Of a stretch of 64,000 nt of DNA, positions 39,362 to 47,224 are shown piece after piece. A program made the translations under genes and the position numbers. A model generated the notes under the pieces. The model was not told where the DNA came from and made no database searches. It saw only the letters and a program-made list of their open reading frames with translations. The stretch is from Bacteroidales bacterium (GTDB lineage Bacteria > Bacteroidota > Bacteroidia > Bacteroidales > F082), in the NCBI GenBank assembly GCA_017394865.1, contig JAFPWT010000011.1, positions 124,001-188,000 on the forward strand, in the 5' to 3' direction. Position 1 is the stretch's first letter, and every line of letters starts with the position of its first letter.

Positions 39362-39759
39362 GGGGGTGACCGGTTTTGACAGCAAGATGAATTGTCACGG
39401 AAGCATGCCGAGCCTCGCAGCGAAGCTCGTAAATCTTAACTGCAAAAAAGTAATTGGCGAAAATAACTACGCTTTCGCTGCCTGATCGAAGTACAGTAGA
39501 TCACTGGCTTAATCCACCCACAAGGTGGGTGGACGAAACATCCCGCAGGTGGAGATGCCTGATTCCGGCCTGAGCACGGGGTGCTAATCAATTTCGGGAT
39601 CGCCCGCTCGGAGCTCCGACGCGCGGGTTAAATCAAGGAGATAAGGTCAGGTTTAGGGCGTCTGCTCCCTTGCCTGGCACGAAAAACAACAGCAGAATAA
39701 GCATGTAGAAACCTTGGGGGTTCCTTGTTTGGACGAGGGTTCGACTCCCTCCATCTCCA
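39362..39759 (+). ncRNA. ssrA: Transfer-messenger RNA
   Basis: The 398-nt RNA opens GGGGGTG and closes CATCTCC plus discriminator A, forming the tRNA-like acceptor stem. The T arm reads GAGGGTTCGACTCCCTC. The tag frame at 39456-39485 encodes GENNYAFAA and stops. Together with SmpB it rescues stalled ribosomes and marks the products for proteolysis. The peptide differs from the Porphyromonas GENNYALAA in one residue. No CCA is encoded. Confidence 0.95.
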
Positions 39760-39771
39760 CGGAAACTAGAA

Positions 39772-39797
39772 AAAAGCCCACTACAGGTGGGCTTTTA
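39772..39797 (+). terminator. Terminator of tmRNA
   Basis: Stem AAAAGCCCAC/GTGGGCTTTT around TACAG follows the tmRNA 3' end by 12 bases. Confidence 0.9.
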
Positions 39798-39800
39798 AAT

Positions 39801-39808
39801 TATCTTTG
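39801..39808 (+). promoter_or_regulatory. -7 element (TATCTTTG) for the FG-GAP gene
   Basis: TATCTTTG lies 18 bases before the ATG at 39827, directly after the tmRNA terminator. An in-frame TTG at 39806 falls inside the motif and is not the start. Confidence 0.65.
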
Positions 39809-39826
39809 TGGATTGAAACATCTGAG

Positions 39827-41890
39827 ATGAAACACCTTTTTCTCTCGATATTGCTCCTTGCATCGCTGTTTTTACCAGCGCAAAACGTCTGGGTGGGCGG
39901 ACTCAACGCCTGCCAGTTCGGACGGATGGACCTCGACGGCGATGGGAAAAAGGACTTGCTGGTGTTCGATCGACACGGCGACAGGTTGCTGTGTTATATC
40001 AATAAAGGTAGACAAGGAGAAATCCGATATGAATATACCTCGGCCTATGATACGGCTTTCCCGAGGCTGAATGGCTGGGTGGTGTTTGCCGATTACGATG
40101 GCGATGGCAAGGAAGATGTATTCACCTATTCGAAAGGCTGGGCGGGGATCAAGGTCTATCATAATGTGTCAACTTCGGGGCAACTGTCATTTGAGCTGAC
40201 GGTAGGTCCTTACCTGACCTCGTGGCAGGGCGGAGGGGAGGTGAACATCCTTGCCACCGATGCAGACTATCCAGCCATCATGGATCTCGACGGCGACGGC
40301 GATCTGGACATCCTGACCTTCGGCGTCATGGGCGTCTTTTTGGAGAAACATGTCAACCTCTCCGTGGAACGTTACGGCGTTAGGGATTCGCTAGTCTTTG
40401 AACGGACTGACCAGTGCTGGGGCCGTGTGGCAGAGAGCGAGGAAGATAACGTGATGTACCTCGATACTTGCCTCTTTGGTTATGGACTTACGGTGAATAA
40501 AAATGACTTCCGACACCGCGGGGCGACCGTTACCGTGCGCGACATGAACGGCGATGGACTGCTTGACTTGCTTCTGGCTGATGTGGATTACCCGGGACTG
40601 ACTTTATTAATGAATGGCGGTGATGCCTCGAATGCGTTGATGGTCAGCCAAACGGAACAGTTCCCGCCCTCTACTCCGGTGGAACTGCCTTCGATGCCGG
40701 TGCCCTATTTTACCGATATCAACAACGATGGGGTGGACGACCTGCTGGTGTCGCCCTTTGATCCCAACCCGATGGCTTCGGTAGGGAAGGAGAGCGTGTG
40801 GCTTTATCTGAATCACGGGACGAATGAGCATCCTGATTTCCAACTTTATACTAAGTCGTTTCTTCAGGAGGAGATGATCGATCTAGGCCACGGGGCGTAT
40901 CCTCTGGTGGTGGATTGGGATGGCGATGGACTCAAGGATATCCTATTGGGTACCTTGGATGAACCTTGTTTGAAATGGCTCCGAAACGTGGGATCGATGA
41001 CGGCTCCGGCATTCCAGATCACAGACGTTTCTTTTGATTTCGGCGATCACACAGGCCTAGTCCCGGCATGTTGCGACTTCGACGGTGACGGCCAACAGGA
41101 ACTACTGGTGGGCACTGCCGAAGGGCGCCTTATGCTTTACGCCCACGATGGCACCTTGCTCGATGGGGATTACCTTCATTATGATAAGCCCTTTTCGGCA
41201 CCTTGTTTTTTTGATGTGGATCAAGATGGTGTGGTCGATCTGGTGGTTGGGAATATCACGGGGAAGCTTTCGTTTTATAAACGGGATTATATAACTCATG
41301 AATGGGGTGGTGTAGACGTTCGTGATTACACTACATCCTATTATGGCTACAGCGTTCCAACGTTGTTCCAGTATGGTGACGAAACCCTTTTGGCAGTTGG
41401 CTCTGAGTCGGGGAAGGTGTTTTTGTTTGACGGCGTCACTGCTGAGGCAGACGTCGCGTTTAGTGAAGTTCCTGAGCGTTGGTCGGAATTATGTGAAGAC
41501 CTGCCGGTTCGTTTTGGAATGCGTTCGGCGGCTGCGGTAGCGGATTTCAATAACGATAGCCAGTTGGAGATTATGGTGGGCAACTTTGCTGGCGGTTTGC
41601 AGCTTTTCAATGCCGAAATCTCCATCCATAACATTGGATTATCTGAGATAGAGGATGATTTTAAGGTAGAGATCTTCCCTAATCCGGCATCATCGATCAT
41701 TCATGTCATCGCAATAGATGATGCTATGAAAGCTGTGACGGTTACAGATCTGTATGGCCGTAAGCTAATGGAAAAATCTGTCAACGCGGAGGAGACAGTG
41801 TTGGAGGTGTCGATGTTGCCTAAAGGCGTTTATTTGTTGGTCGTGGAGCTGGATCGTGGTTTGGTGAACCGGATCTTTCTCAAACGGTAG
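39827..41890 (+). CDS. T9SS-secreted FG-GAP/VCBS repeat protein
   Basis: This 687-residue protein has a signal peptide (MKHLFLSILLLASLFLPAQ), many calcium-loop repeats of the VCBS/FG-GAP kind (RMDLDGDGKKDLLVF, FADYDGDGKEDVF, IMDLDGDGDLDILTF, DFDGDGQQELLVG, VADFNNDSQLEIMVG) and a T9SS sorting domain (about 625-687, VEIFPNPASSIIHVI). The repeats form a beta-propeller typical of cell-surface adhesins. Its 3' end overlaps the convergent aspartyl protease gene by 61 bases. Confidence 0.85.
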   Translation: MKHLFLSILLLASLFLPAQNVWVGGLNACQFGRMDLDGDGKKDLLVFDRHGDRLLCYINKGRQGEIRYEYTSAYDTAFPRLNGWVVFADYDGDGKEDVFTYSKGWAGIKVYHNVSTSGQLSFELTVGPYLTSWQGGGEVNILATDADYPAIMDLDGDGDLDILTFGVMGVFLEKHVNLSVERYGVRDSLVFERTDQCWGRVAESEEDNVMYLDTCLFGYGLTVNKNDFRHRGATVTVRDMNGDGLLDLLLADVDYPGLTLLMNGGDASNALMVSQTEQFPPSTPVELPSMPVPYFTDINNDGVDDLLVSPFDPNPMASVGKESVWLYLNHGTNEHPDFQLYTKSFLQEEMIDLGHGAYPLVVDWDGDGLKDILLGTLDEPCLKWLRNVGSMTAPAFQITDVSFDFGDHTGLVPACCDFDGDGQQELLVGTAEGRLMLYAHDGTLLDGDYLHYDKPFSAPCFFDVDQDGVVDLVVGNITGKLSFYKRDYITHEWGGVDVRDYTTSYYGYSVPTLFQYGDETLLAVGSESGKVFLFDGVTAEADVAFSEVPERWSELCEDLPVRFGMRSAAAVADFNNDSQLEIMVGNFAGGLQLFNAEISIHNIGLSEIEDDFKVEIFPNPASSIIHVIAIDDAMKAVTVTDLYGRKLMEKSVNAEETVLEVSMLPKGVYLLVVELDRGLVNRIFLKR

Positions 41891-42276
41891 TTGATGGTGG
41901 CTTTTAGCCGATAGAGGAGGTCTCCGCCGATGATGCCGTCGATGGCGGGAAGTCCCAGTTTTTGGTAGGTTTCGTGGATGTTTTCAAGGTCGAGGGCGAC
42001 GGCTTCGTAGTCTTTGATTTCGATGTCGCCGAATACCAATGAGTTGATGATGAAGGTGGAGGCGTCAAGGTCGCTGCTGCCTACGCCGGCGGTGATGCCG
42101 GGTTTCTTCTCAAATTGTGGGTTCTCGACGAAGCGGCTGATGACGGTGGGGTCGAACACGGAGCGTGAGGCACCGGTGTCGATAATGAAGTTGGCTTCCA
42201 TGCCGTTGATCTTTCCTTTGATCATGACATGGAAGCCGTCTCCTTCGATATCCAAAAGACGAAAGGGAATCTGCAT
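41830..42276 (-). CDS. Retropepsin-like aspartyl protease
   Basis: This 148-residue protein is a single-domain clan AA protease: NFIIDTGASRSVFD holds the catalytic DTG(A), and DGIIGGDLL is the flap/psi-loop motif. Such small proteases are cytoplasmic or membrane-proximal dimers. The ATG at 42276 shares one base with the stop of the LOG-family gene, so translation is coupled. The last residues (TKPRSSSTTNK) overlap the convergent gene by 61 bases and look like an extension added by loss of the original stop. Substrate unknown. Confidence 0.78.
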   Translation of the reverse strand: MQIPFRLLDIEGDGFHVMIKGKINGMEANFIIDTGASRSVFDPTVISRFVENPQFEKKPGITAGVGSSDLDASTFIINSLVFGDIEIKDYEAVALDLENIHETYQKLGLPAIDGIIGGDLLYRLKATINYRLRKIRFTKPRSSSTTNK

Positions 42277-42998
42277 CAGAGTTCCAGGTTGGGTTTCACG
42301 CTGAAGCGGTGGTAGAAGTCCTCGATCACCTTGACGGCTTCGTCGGCGGTGTCGACCACATGGAAGATGTCGAAGTCCTCTTCGTTGATCATCCTCTCGG
42401 GGAGCATGGTGTTGCGGAACCAGTCGATGAGGCCTTGCCAGTAGTCTTTTCCGACGAGCACGACGGGGAAGTCGCATAGTTTCTCGGTCTGGATGAGGGT
42501 GAGGGCTTCCGACATCTCGTCGAGGGTGCCAAAGCCGCCAGGCATGGCGATATAGCCTTGGGCGTAGCGCATGAAGATGTTCTTGCGGACGAAGAAGTAG
42601 TTGAAGCGGATGTTCTTGTCGAAGTCCACGTAGTCGTTGCATTTGCCTTCGAAGGGCAGCAGGATCTCGAGTCCGACGCTGGTTCCGCCTGCTTCTTGAG
42701 CGCCTTTGTTGCCAGCTTCCATGATGCCGGGGCCGCCGCCAGTGATCACGCCGAAGCCCAGTCGGGTGATGCCGCGGGCGATATCCTCGGCCATCTGGTA
42801 GTATTTGTCACCCGGTTTGGTGCGTGCAGAGCCGAAGATGGCCACACACGGTCCTATTTTTGACATCTTCTCCATTCCGTCGACAAATTCGGCCATGATC
42901 TTGAAGACCGACCATGAGTCGTGGGTTTTAATGTCGTTCCACGATTTGGGTTGGAAGCTCTGACGGATGATTTTTTCTTCTCTTTCTGTGATTGGCAT
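42276..42998 (-). CDS. LOG family protein (TIGR00730 type)
   Basis: This 240-residue protein is a lysine-decarboxylase-like Rossmann protein, now known to include cytokinin riboside 5'-monophosphate phosphoribohydrolases that release the free base from nucleotide monophosphates. FGVITGGGPGIMEAGNKGA and MPGGFGTLDEMSEALTLIQ are the family motifs (PGGxGTxxE). The ATG at 42998 opens the conserved domain. The protease gene follows with a one-base overlap. Hormone-related function should not be inferred from the name. Confidence 0.9.
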   Translation of the reverse strand: MPITEREEKIIRQSFQPKSWNDIKTHDSWSVFKIMAEFVDGMEKMSKIGPCVAIFGSARTKPGDKYYQMAEDIARGITRLGFGVITGGGPGIMEAGNKGAQEAGGTSVGLEILLPFEGKCNDYVDFDKNIRFNYFFVRKNIFMRYAQGYIAMPGGFGTLDEMSEALTLIQTEKLCDFPVVLVGKDYWQGLIDWFRNTMLPERMINEEDFDIFHVVDTADEAVKVIEDFYHRFSVKPNLEL

Positions 42999-43010
42999 AG
43001 ATATTTTCTG

Positions 43011-43018
43011 TATTTTTG
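43011..43018 (+). promoter_or_regulatory. -7 element (TATTTTTG) for tRNA-Gly
   Basis: TATTTTTG lies 10 bases before the tRNA 5' end. Confidence 0.65.
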
Positions 43019-43028
43019 CAATCGAATT

Positions 43029-43101
43029 GCGAATGTAGCTCAGTTGGTAGAGCATCAGCTTCCCAAGCTGAGGGTCGCGGGTTCGAACCCCGTTATTCGC
43101 T
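43029..43101 (+). tRNA. tRNA-Gly(CCC)
   Basis: The 73-nt sequence has acceptor GCGAATG/TATTCGC, a D arm with AGCTCAGTTGGTAGAGC, the anticodon stem TCAGC/GCTGA with loop TTCCCAA, hence CCC, and T arm GCGGGTTCGAACCCCGT. No CCA is encoded. Confidence 0.93.
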
Positions 43102-43105
43102 CAAG

Positions 43106-43135
43106 AATGGGGTTGCGCCATCGCGCAACCCCATT
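43106..43135. terminator. Strong bidirectional hairpin after tRNA-Gly
   Basis: A perfect 13-bp stem, AATGGGGTTGCGC (43106-43118) against GCGCAACCCCATT (43123-43135), with loop CATC. It separates the tRNA from the convergent SPFH gene. Confidence 0.85.
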
Positions 43136-43139
43136 TCTA

Positions 43140-44435
43140 TTATGCTACGGGTGTGCCGCACTCAGGGCAGAACTTGCCGGTCACTTCGGTGCCGCATTTC
43201 GGGCATTTCTTTGGACCGTTGTCGGCCGGGATGGGTGTGCCGCATTCAGGGCAGAACTTACCGGTGGTCTCGGTGCCGCACTTCGGGCATCTCTTGGCTG
43301 CCTTGGGGGCTGGGGCCGGTGTGCCGCAGTTGGGGCAGAACTTGCCGGTGATGGGCGTGCCGCATTTCGGGCAGGGGACGCCTTGCTGTTGTGGGGCCTG
43401 CTGCGGAGCGCCTTGGTTGTAAGGATCGTAGTTGGTCTGAGGAGCCTGTCCTTGGTTGTTCCAGGCGTTCTGCATCACGCCGCCGGTCATGCCGCCGGTG
43501 CCAGCGTTCATCATGCCAAGACCCATGAAAGCACCTCCAGCGCCTCCGGGGTTGTTGGCTGCATCGCCCATGACATCGATGATCTTGCCTTGCTGCATCA
43601 TCGAGTTGGAGCTGAATTCGTAACGGTCGATCTTGGCCTGGCTGGCTTCGTCGAGCGAGACGGACTCCACGGTGAAGCTCACCAGCTTGATACCGCGGGC
43701 GCGGATGGGCTCGTCGAACACCTTCTCGTCCATCACCTGTTTGATCTCATCGGTGTTGCTGGGCAACTCGAGCACGGGCACGCGGTGTTTGCTGTTGCCC
43801 ATCTCGTTCAGCACGTTCTGGAAGGCGGCGATCACCTCGCTACGCATCTGCTCGGTGATGTCGGTCTTCTTGATGACGTTGCCGGTACCGGCGTGGATGC
43901 GCATGAATATGGCCATGTCGTCGATACGGAAGGTGTATTTACCATAGCAACGGACGTTGACGCCCATCGGACTCAGCGAGCCTGTCATCTGGTTGGGGAT
44001 GGCGTGCGACCAGTCCTGGAAGGGGATCGGCGTGGCTGTCCCGAACTTGTTGTCCAGGATCTCCTTGATGTTAAAGAAGAAGATGGCCTGTTCCTTGGCG
44101 GGGGTGCCGCCATAGGTGAAACGCTGCCACATTTCCTTGAACACGGGTCCGAACTGACCTCCGAAGAAGGAGGGTGAGCTCGACTCGTCGAAGGTGTAGA
44201 CGCCTTCTTCAGCGGAGGCATCGAGCACGGAGCCGCTGTCGTAGATCACGACAGCCTGGCCGGGAGCTACGATGATACGGCTGCCTTTGGAGATCTGCCC
44301 TGTCTTGGTGGTCTGTTTCACCATCAAGGTGTTCATGTCCATGTTGTCGCATTTGATAAGATCTAACCACTGGTCTTTCAGGGTTCCGCCGATGGCACCG
44401 CCAGCTGCGCCCAGAATCTGTTTAATAAGTCCCAT
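43140..44435 (-). CDS. SPFH domain protein with three C-terminal zinc ribbons (YdjI-like)
   Basis: This 431-residue protein has an SPFH/band-7 type core (about 50-300; IIVAPGQAVVIYDSGSV, then NVRCYGKYTFRIDD) and a Gly/Gln-rich linker, then three zinc ribbons (CPKCGTPITGKFCPNCGTP and two close copies, about 355-430). B. subtilis YdjI, a membrane-associated SPFH protein of a stress operon, has this general layout. The gene follows a membrane/zinc-ribbon gene (44470-45369) 34 bases upstream, and the two likely act together. Function unknown beyond membrane organisation. Confidence 0.78.
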   Translation of the reverse strand: MGLIKQILGAAGGAIGGTLKDQWLDLIKCDNMDMNTLMVKQTTKTGQISKGSRIIVAPGQAVVIYDSGSVLDASAEEGVYTFDESSSPSFFGGQFGPVFKEMWQRFTYGGTPAKEQAIFFFNIKEILDNKFGTATPIPFQDWSHAIPNQMTGSLSPMGVNVRCYGKYTFRIDDMAIFMRIHAGTGNVIKKTDITEQMRSEVIAAFQNVLNEMGNSKHRVPVLELPSNTDEIKQVMDEKVFDEPIRARGIKLVSFTVESVSLDEASQAKIDRYEFSSNSMMQQGKIIDVMGDAANNPGGAGGAFMGLGMMNAGTGGMTGGVMQNAWNNQGQAPQTNYDPYNQGAPQQAPQQQGVPCPKCGTPITGKFCPNCGTPAPAPKAAKRCPKCGTETTGKFCPECGTPIPADNGPKKCPKCGTEVTGKFCPECGTPVA

Positions 44436-44469
44436 AGTAATACTTTTTTAGTTATTTAATTGTTGTTGT

Positions 44470-45369
44470 TTAGTTTCTAGAGTGGATATCGGTCAAGACC
44501 CAGTCGTGTTCGCCGTTGGTGACTACGCTGCCGCAGTAGGGGCACTGTCCTGAAGAGGTGATCTCGGTGGGTGCGCCGCAGTTGGGGCAGTTGGTGACGG
44601 CGTTGCCTCTTTGGCCTGGGTTGGTCTTTACGCCAGCCTTGCGGTTGAAGACCATCTCATAGTGCATGTACCAGTCGCGGTTCGGATCGCTCTCGAGCAC
44701 TTTCTTGGTGGCGTCGTCGATGACGTAGTCGCGCATCACGGCGTTGAGCCATACGGTGAGCACCTCTTTGTCGCCGTCTTGCTGGAAGCTATGCAGCGAG
44801 CAGTGTTGGATGGCAATCTTCTCAACCACGTTGGTCTTGCCCAGGCGGATGTATTCGTCGAGTTGCTGTTTATGCTGGTTGAAGAGTGCTTCGCTCTCGA
44901 AGGGACGGATAGGCTTCCAGTCCTTGGCGGTCCAAGCGGCCTGGATGGTCATGAACACCTCACGGGCAAAGCCGATGAACTTGTCGGACGAGAAAGCCGG
45001 GTCGATGGCCTGAAGCTGTGCGGCCACCATGGCGCTATTGTCGAAGGTGCTTTCAGAGCGGACTTGCTGCTGCACCCGTTGGTTGATGACGTTGGCGTTT
45101 TCGCCGTTCTTTTTCTTCTTGCTCTTGATAATGAAATACACGATGCATACTGGGATGACGATGATCAGCAGCCATGGGTGCTCAAAGCAGATGTGGATGA
45201 GCCATAACAGGGCGCCCAGGTCGAAGTCGCCGTCACCGCCACCGCCGTCGGAGCTGTAGCGGTTGTTGTTACCTACGTCGCCGAAAGCAAAGGTGCATGC
45301 GAGCAGGCCTCCCACCAATAGGATCAGTGGCAGGTACTGTTTCGCTTTTTTCAAGAAGTTTCTCTTCAT
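44470..45369 (-). CDS. Membrane protein with Tim44-like domain and C-terminal zinc ribbon
   Basis: This 299-residue protein has two membrane segments (about 12-30 and 68-88), a Lys-rich cytoplasmic boundary (KSKKKKNG), a Tim44-like domain (about 120-260; SDKFIGFAREVFMTIQAAW, QHCSLHSFQQDGDKEVLTV) and a C-terminal zinc ribbon (CPNCGAPTEITSSGQCPYCG). The Tim44-like region is a small alpha/beta fold common in bacterial membrane-tethered proteins. It is the first gene of a two-gene unit with the SPFH protein and has its own -7 element. Confidence 0.72.
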   Translation of the reverse strand: MKRNFLKKAKQYLPLILLVGGLLACTFAFGDVGNNNRYSSDGGGGDGDFDLGALLWLIHICFEHPWLLIIVIPVCIVYFIIKSKKKKNGENANVINQRVQQQVRSESTFDNSAMVAAQLQAIDPAFSSDKFIGFAREVFMTIQAAWTAKDWKPIRPFESEALFNQHKQQLDEYIRLGKTNVVEKIAIQHCSLHSFQQDGDKEVLTVWLNAVMRDYVIDDATKKVLESDPNRDWYMHYEMVFNRKAGVKTNPGQRGNAVTNCPNCGAPTEITSSGQCPYCGSVVTNGEHDWVLTDIHSRN

Positions 45370-45388
45370 AAATGCAAAATTTTGAAAG

Positions 45389-45396
45389 CAAAGATA
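45389..45396 (-). promoter_or_regulatory. -7 element (TATCTTTG, minus strand) for the Tim44/SPFH unit
   Basis: The reverse complement is TATCTTTG, 19 bases before the ATG at 45369. Confidence 0.6.
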
Positions 45397-45437
45397 ATAA
45401 TAAATCTCAAAAAGTATACCGATTTGAAAAAAATACT

Positions 45438-45445
45438 TATCTTTG
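45438..45445 (+). promoter_or_regulatory. -7 element (TATCTTTG) for tRNA-Val
   Basis: TATCTTTG lies 10 bases before the tRNA 5' end. Confidence 0.65.
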
Positions 45446-45455
45446 CCGCCTCAAA

Positions 45456-45530
45456 GGGAGCTTAGCTCAGTTGGTTCAGAGCATCGCCCTTACAAGGCGG
45501 GGGTCGTTGGTTCGAGTCCAACAGTTCCCA
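45456..45530 (+). tRNA. tRNA-Val(TAC)
   Basis: The 75-nt sequence has acceptor GGGAGCT/AGTTCCC and discriminator A, a D arm with AGCTCAGTTGGTTCAGAGC, the anticodon stem CGCC/GGCG around CTTACAA, hence TAC, and T arm GTTGGTTCGAGTCCAAC. No CCA is encoded. Confidence 0.93.
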
Positions 45531-45540
45531 CAAGACATTG

Positions 45541-45602
45541 AAAAAGCCAATTCCGTATGTGGTCCCTATAAAAGGGTACTTGCTTGATACGGTTGGCTTT
45601 TT
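45541..45602. terminator. Long interrupted hairpin after tRNA-Val
   Basis: AAAAAGCCAA (45541-45550) pairs with TTGGCTTTTT (45593-45602) and CCGTAT (45553-45558) with ATACGG (45587-45592). An inner CCCT/AGGG stem is possible. It separates the tRNA from the convergent cupin gene. Confidence 0.75.
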
Positions 45603-46058
45603 TTATGTTAACCTCTCAATCAGTTCGGTATATTGAGGATATCTCCGTGATAGTTCGTTTTTGTCGGCAAGCTCAAAGTTCTCGAAAGTGAAAGCTGGAG
45701 CCACAGCGCACCCCACCAAACAAAAGCCGTTTTTAGAAGGAATCTCAGCTGCAAACCACTCTTCGGGCTGAATCACCACCTGCATCTCTCCGTCGGGCGA
45801 TAGATTGTGAACGGCTAGCTTTCCATTTGCATCGATAACATAAAGGTTGAGGGGTTCGCCGGCATGATAGTACCAAATCTCGATAACGCCATGCAAGCGA
45901 TGGAATGCTGATTTGTCGTTGGCGGTCAGCATGTAGTAAATGGTCGAAACATCCTTCTTTCCTGAGGCATCGTTGCCGTAGAGTTGACGATAATAGCCAC
46001 CTTCGGGATGGGGCTCAAGTCCAAGTTTATCGATGTAGTGTTGGGCTGTTGTATTCAT
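45603..46058 (-). CDS. Cupin domain protein (DUF985)
   Basis: This 151-residue protein is a single cupin barrel of the DUF985 type: HPEGGYYRQLYGND at the N-terminus, then SAFHRLHGVIEIWYYHAGEP with the conserved His pair and Glu, and CLVGCAVAPAFTFENFEL near the end. Related proteins have been linked to sugar epimerase-like folds, but the function is unknown. ATG 46058 is chosen as it opens at the conserved domain and follows a -7 element. Confidence 0.85.
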   Translation of the reverse strand: MNTTAQHYIDKLGLEPHPEGGYYRQLYGNDASGKKDVSTIYYMLTANDKSAFHRLHGVIEIWYYHAGEPLNLYVIDANGKLAVHNLSPDGEMQVVIQPEEWFAAEIPSKNGFCLVGCAVAPAFTFENFELADKNELSRRYPQYTELIERLT

Positions 46059-46083
46059 GTCTGAATGAGATGTGATGCTGTGG

Positions 46084-46091
46084 CAAAGATA
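46084..46091 (-). promoter_or_regulatory. -7 element (TATCTTTG, minus strand) for the cupin gene
   Basis: The reverse complement is TATCTTTG, 25 bases before the ATG at 46058. Confidence 0.55.
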
Positions 46092-46103
46092 ATCAAATTT
46101 TTG

Positions 46104-46111
46104 TATCTTTA
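46104..46111 (+). promoter_or_regulatory. -7-like element (TATCTTTA) for the rhodanese-MBL gene
   Basis: TATCTTTA differs from TAnnTTTG only in the last base and lies 12 bases before the ATG at 46124. It is divergent to the cupin promoter. Confidence 0.45.
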
Positions 46112-46123
46112 CCGCCTCAAACA

Positions 46124-47191
46124 ATGAACAATATGAAGAAAATAATCATCAGCCTATTAGCACTCTTGGGATTGGCTGCATGTTCCCAGCAAACCTATGA
46201 CAATGCCGACCCTAACGTTTTCGCCACACGACTGACAGAACCCGATGTCGTATTGCTCGATGTAAGGACTGCCGACGAGTATAATGAAGGTCATATTGCC
46301 AACGCCCTCAATATCGATGTCAAGGAGGAAGGCTTCATGGAGAAAGTGAAATCAACCATACCTGCCGATAAAACAGTTGCCGTGTATTGCAGGAGTGGAA
46401 AACGCTCTGCCAACGCTGCTGGGATGCTTGTTCAAGAAGGCTATAAGGTCGTGAATCTCGTGGGTGGTATTATGGCATGGAAAGAAGCCGGGATGCCAAT
46501 AGAGACCGCCTATGCCACATACGAGATTGATAGCTTCACCACGAAAAACGGGAAGACCGTCCAGATTCATGCTCTGGTACATTCATCGATGCGCATAGAA
46601 TATGACGGCAAGGAGATTCAGATTGACCCGGTGACGAAATTGGGCGAGAAAACCATAGACTACGCTTCCATGCCTAAGGCTGACATTATTCTCGTTACCC
46701 ATGAGCATTTTGACCATCTTGATACCACGGCTATCAGAACCCTCTCCGGCGACAACACACAGCTTATCACAAACCAATCATGCGCTGATATCCTCGGTTA
46801 TGGCACGGTGATGGCTAACGGCGATGTGCTTCAGTTGGCAGATGACTTTACCGTTGAAGCCGTTCCCGCATACAACACCACCGAGGGACATCAACAGTTC
46901 CATCCGAAAGGAAGAGATAACGGTTTCATCCTTACCCTCGATGGTCTGAGAATCTACATCGCCGCCGACACCGAAGACATCCCCGAAATGGCTGGGTTGA
47001 AAGACATCGACATCGCTTTTCTCCCGTGCAACCAGCCATATACCATGACCACCGATCAGCTTATCAACGCGGCACGAATGGTTAAGCCGAAAGTGCTGTT
47101 CCCATATCACTACAGCCAAACGGATGTAAGTGGCATTCCATCACAACTGGAAGCTGATGGGATTGAAGTGAGAATCAGACACTACGAATAA
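46124..47191 (+). CDS. Rhodanese-metallo-beta-lactamase fusion lipoprotein
   Basis: This 355-residue protein has a lipobox (LGLAAC, Cys20 when counted from 46124), a rhodanese domain (about 28-125; VVLLDVRTADEYNEGHI and the active Cys89 in VYCRSGKRS) and a metallo-beta-lactamase domain of the UlaG-like kind (about 135-355; HEHFDH at 193-198, then AADTEDIPEM and FPYHYSQTD). The rhodanese half could move sulfane sulfur; the MBL half is a metallohydrolase. The order differs from the persulfide dioxygenase-rhodanese fusions. The ATG at 46133 is an equally possible start. Confidence 0.82.
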   Translation: MNNMKKIIISLLALLGLAACSQQTYDNADPNVFATRLTEPDVVLLDVRTADEYNEGHIANALNIDVKEEGFMEKVKSTIPADKTVAVYCRSGKRSANAAGMLVQEGYKVVNLVGGIMAWKEAGMPIETAYATYEIDSFTTKNGKTVQIHALVHSSMRIEYDGKEIQIDPVTKLGEKTIDYASMPKADIILVTHEHFDHLDTTAIRTLSGDNTQLITNQSCADILGYGTVMANGDVLQLADDFTVEAVPAYNTTEGHQQFHPKGRDNGFILTLDGLRIYIAADTEDIPEMAGLKDIDIAFLPCNQPYTMTTDQLINAARMVKPKVLFPYHYSQTDVSGIPSQLEADGIEVRIRHYE

Positions 47192-47224
47192 ACCCAAGTC
47201 TACTAATTAAAAATCAACTGAGAA

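Noticed and set aside
42276-42642. A longer start for the aspartyl protease reading into the LOG gene
   Set aside because: The added residues are low-complexity and antisense-like in composition, in a shifted frame of the LOG gene; the ATG at 42276 coupled to the LOG stop fits better.
42921-44177. A 418-codon plus-strand frame across tRNA-Gly and the SPFH gene
   Set aside because: It includes the tRNA sequence and is antisense to a conserved zinc-ribbon protein.
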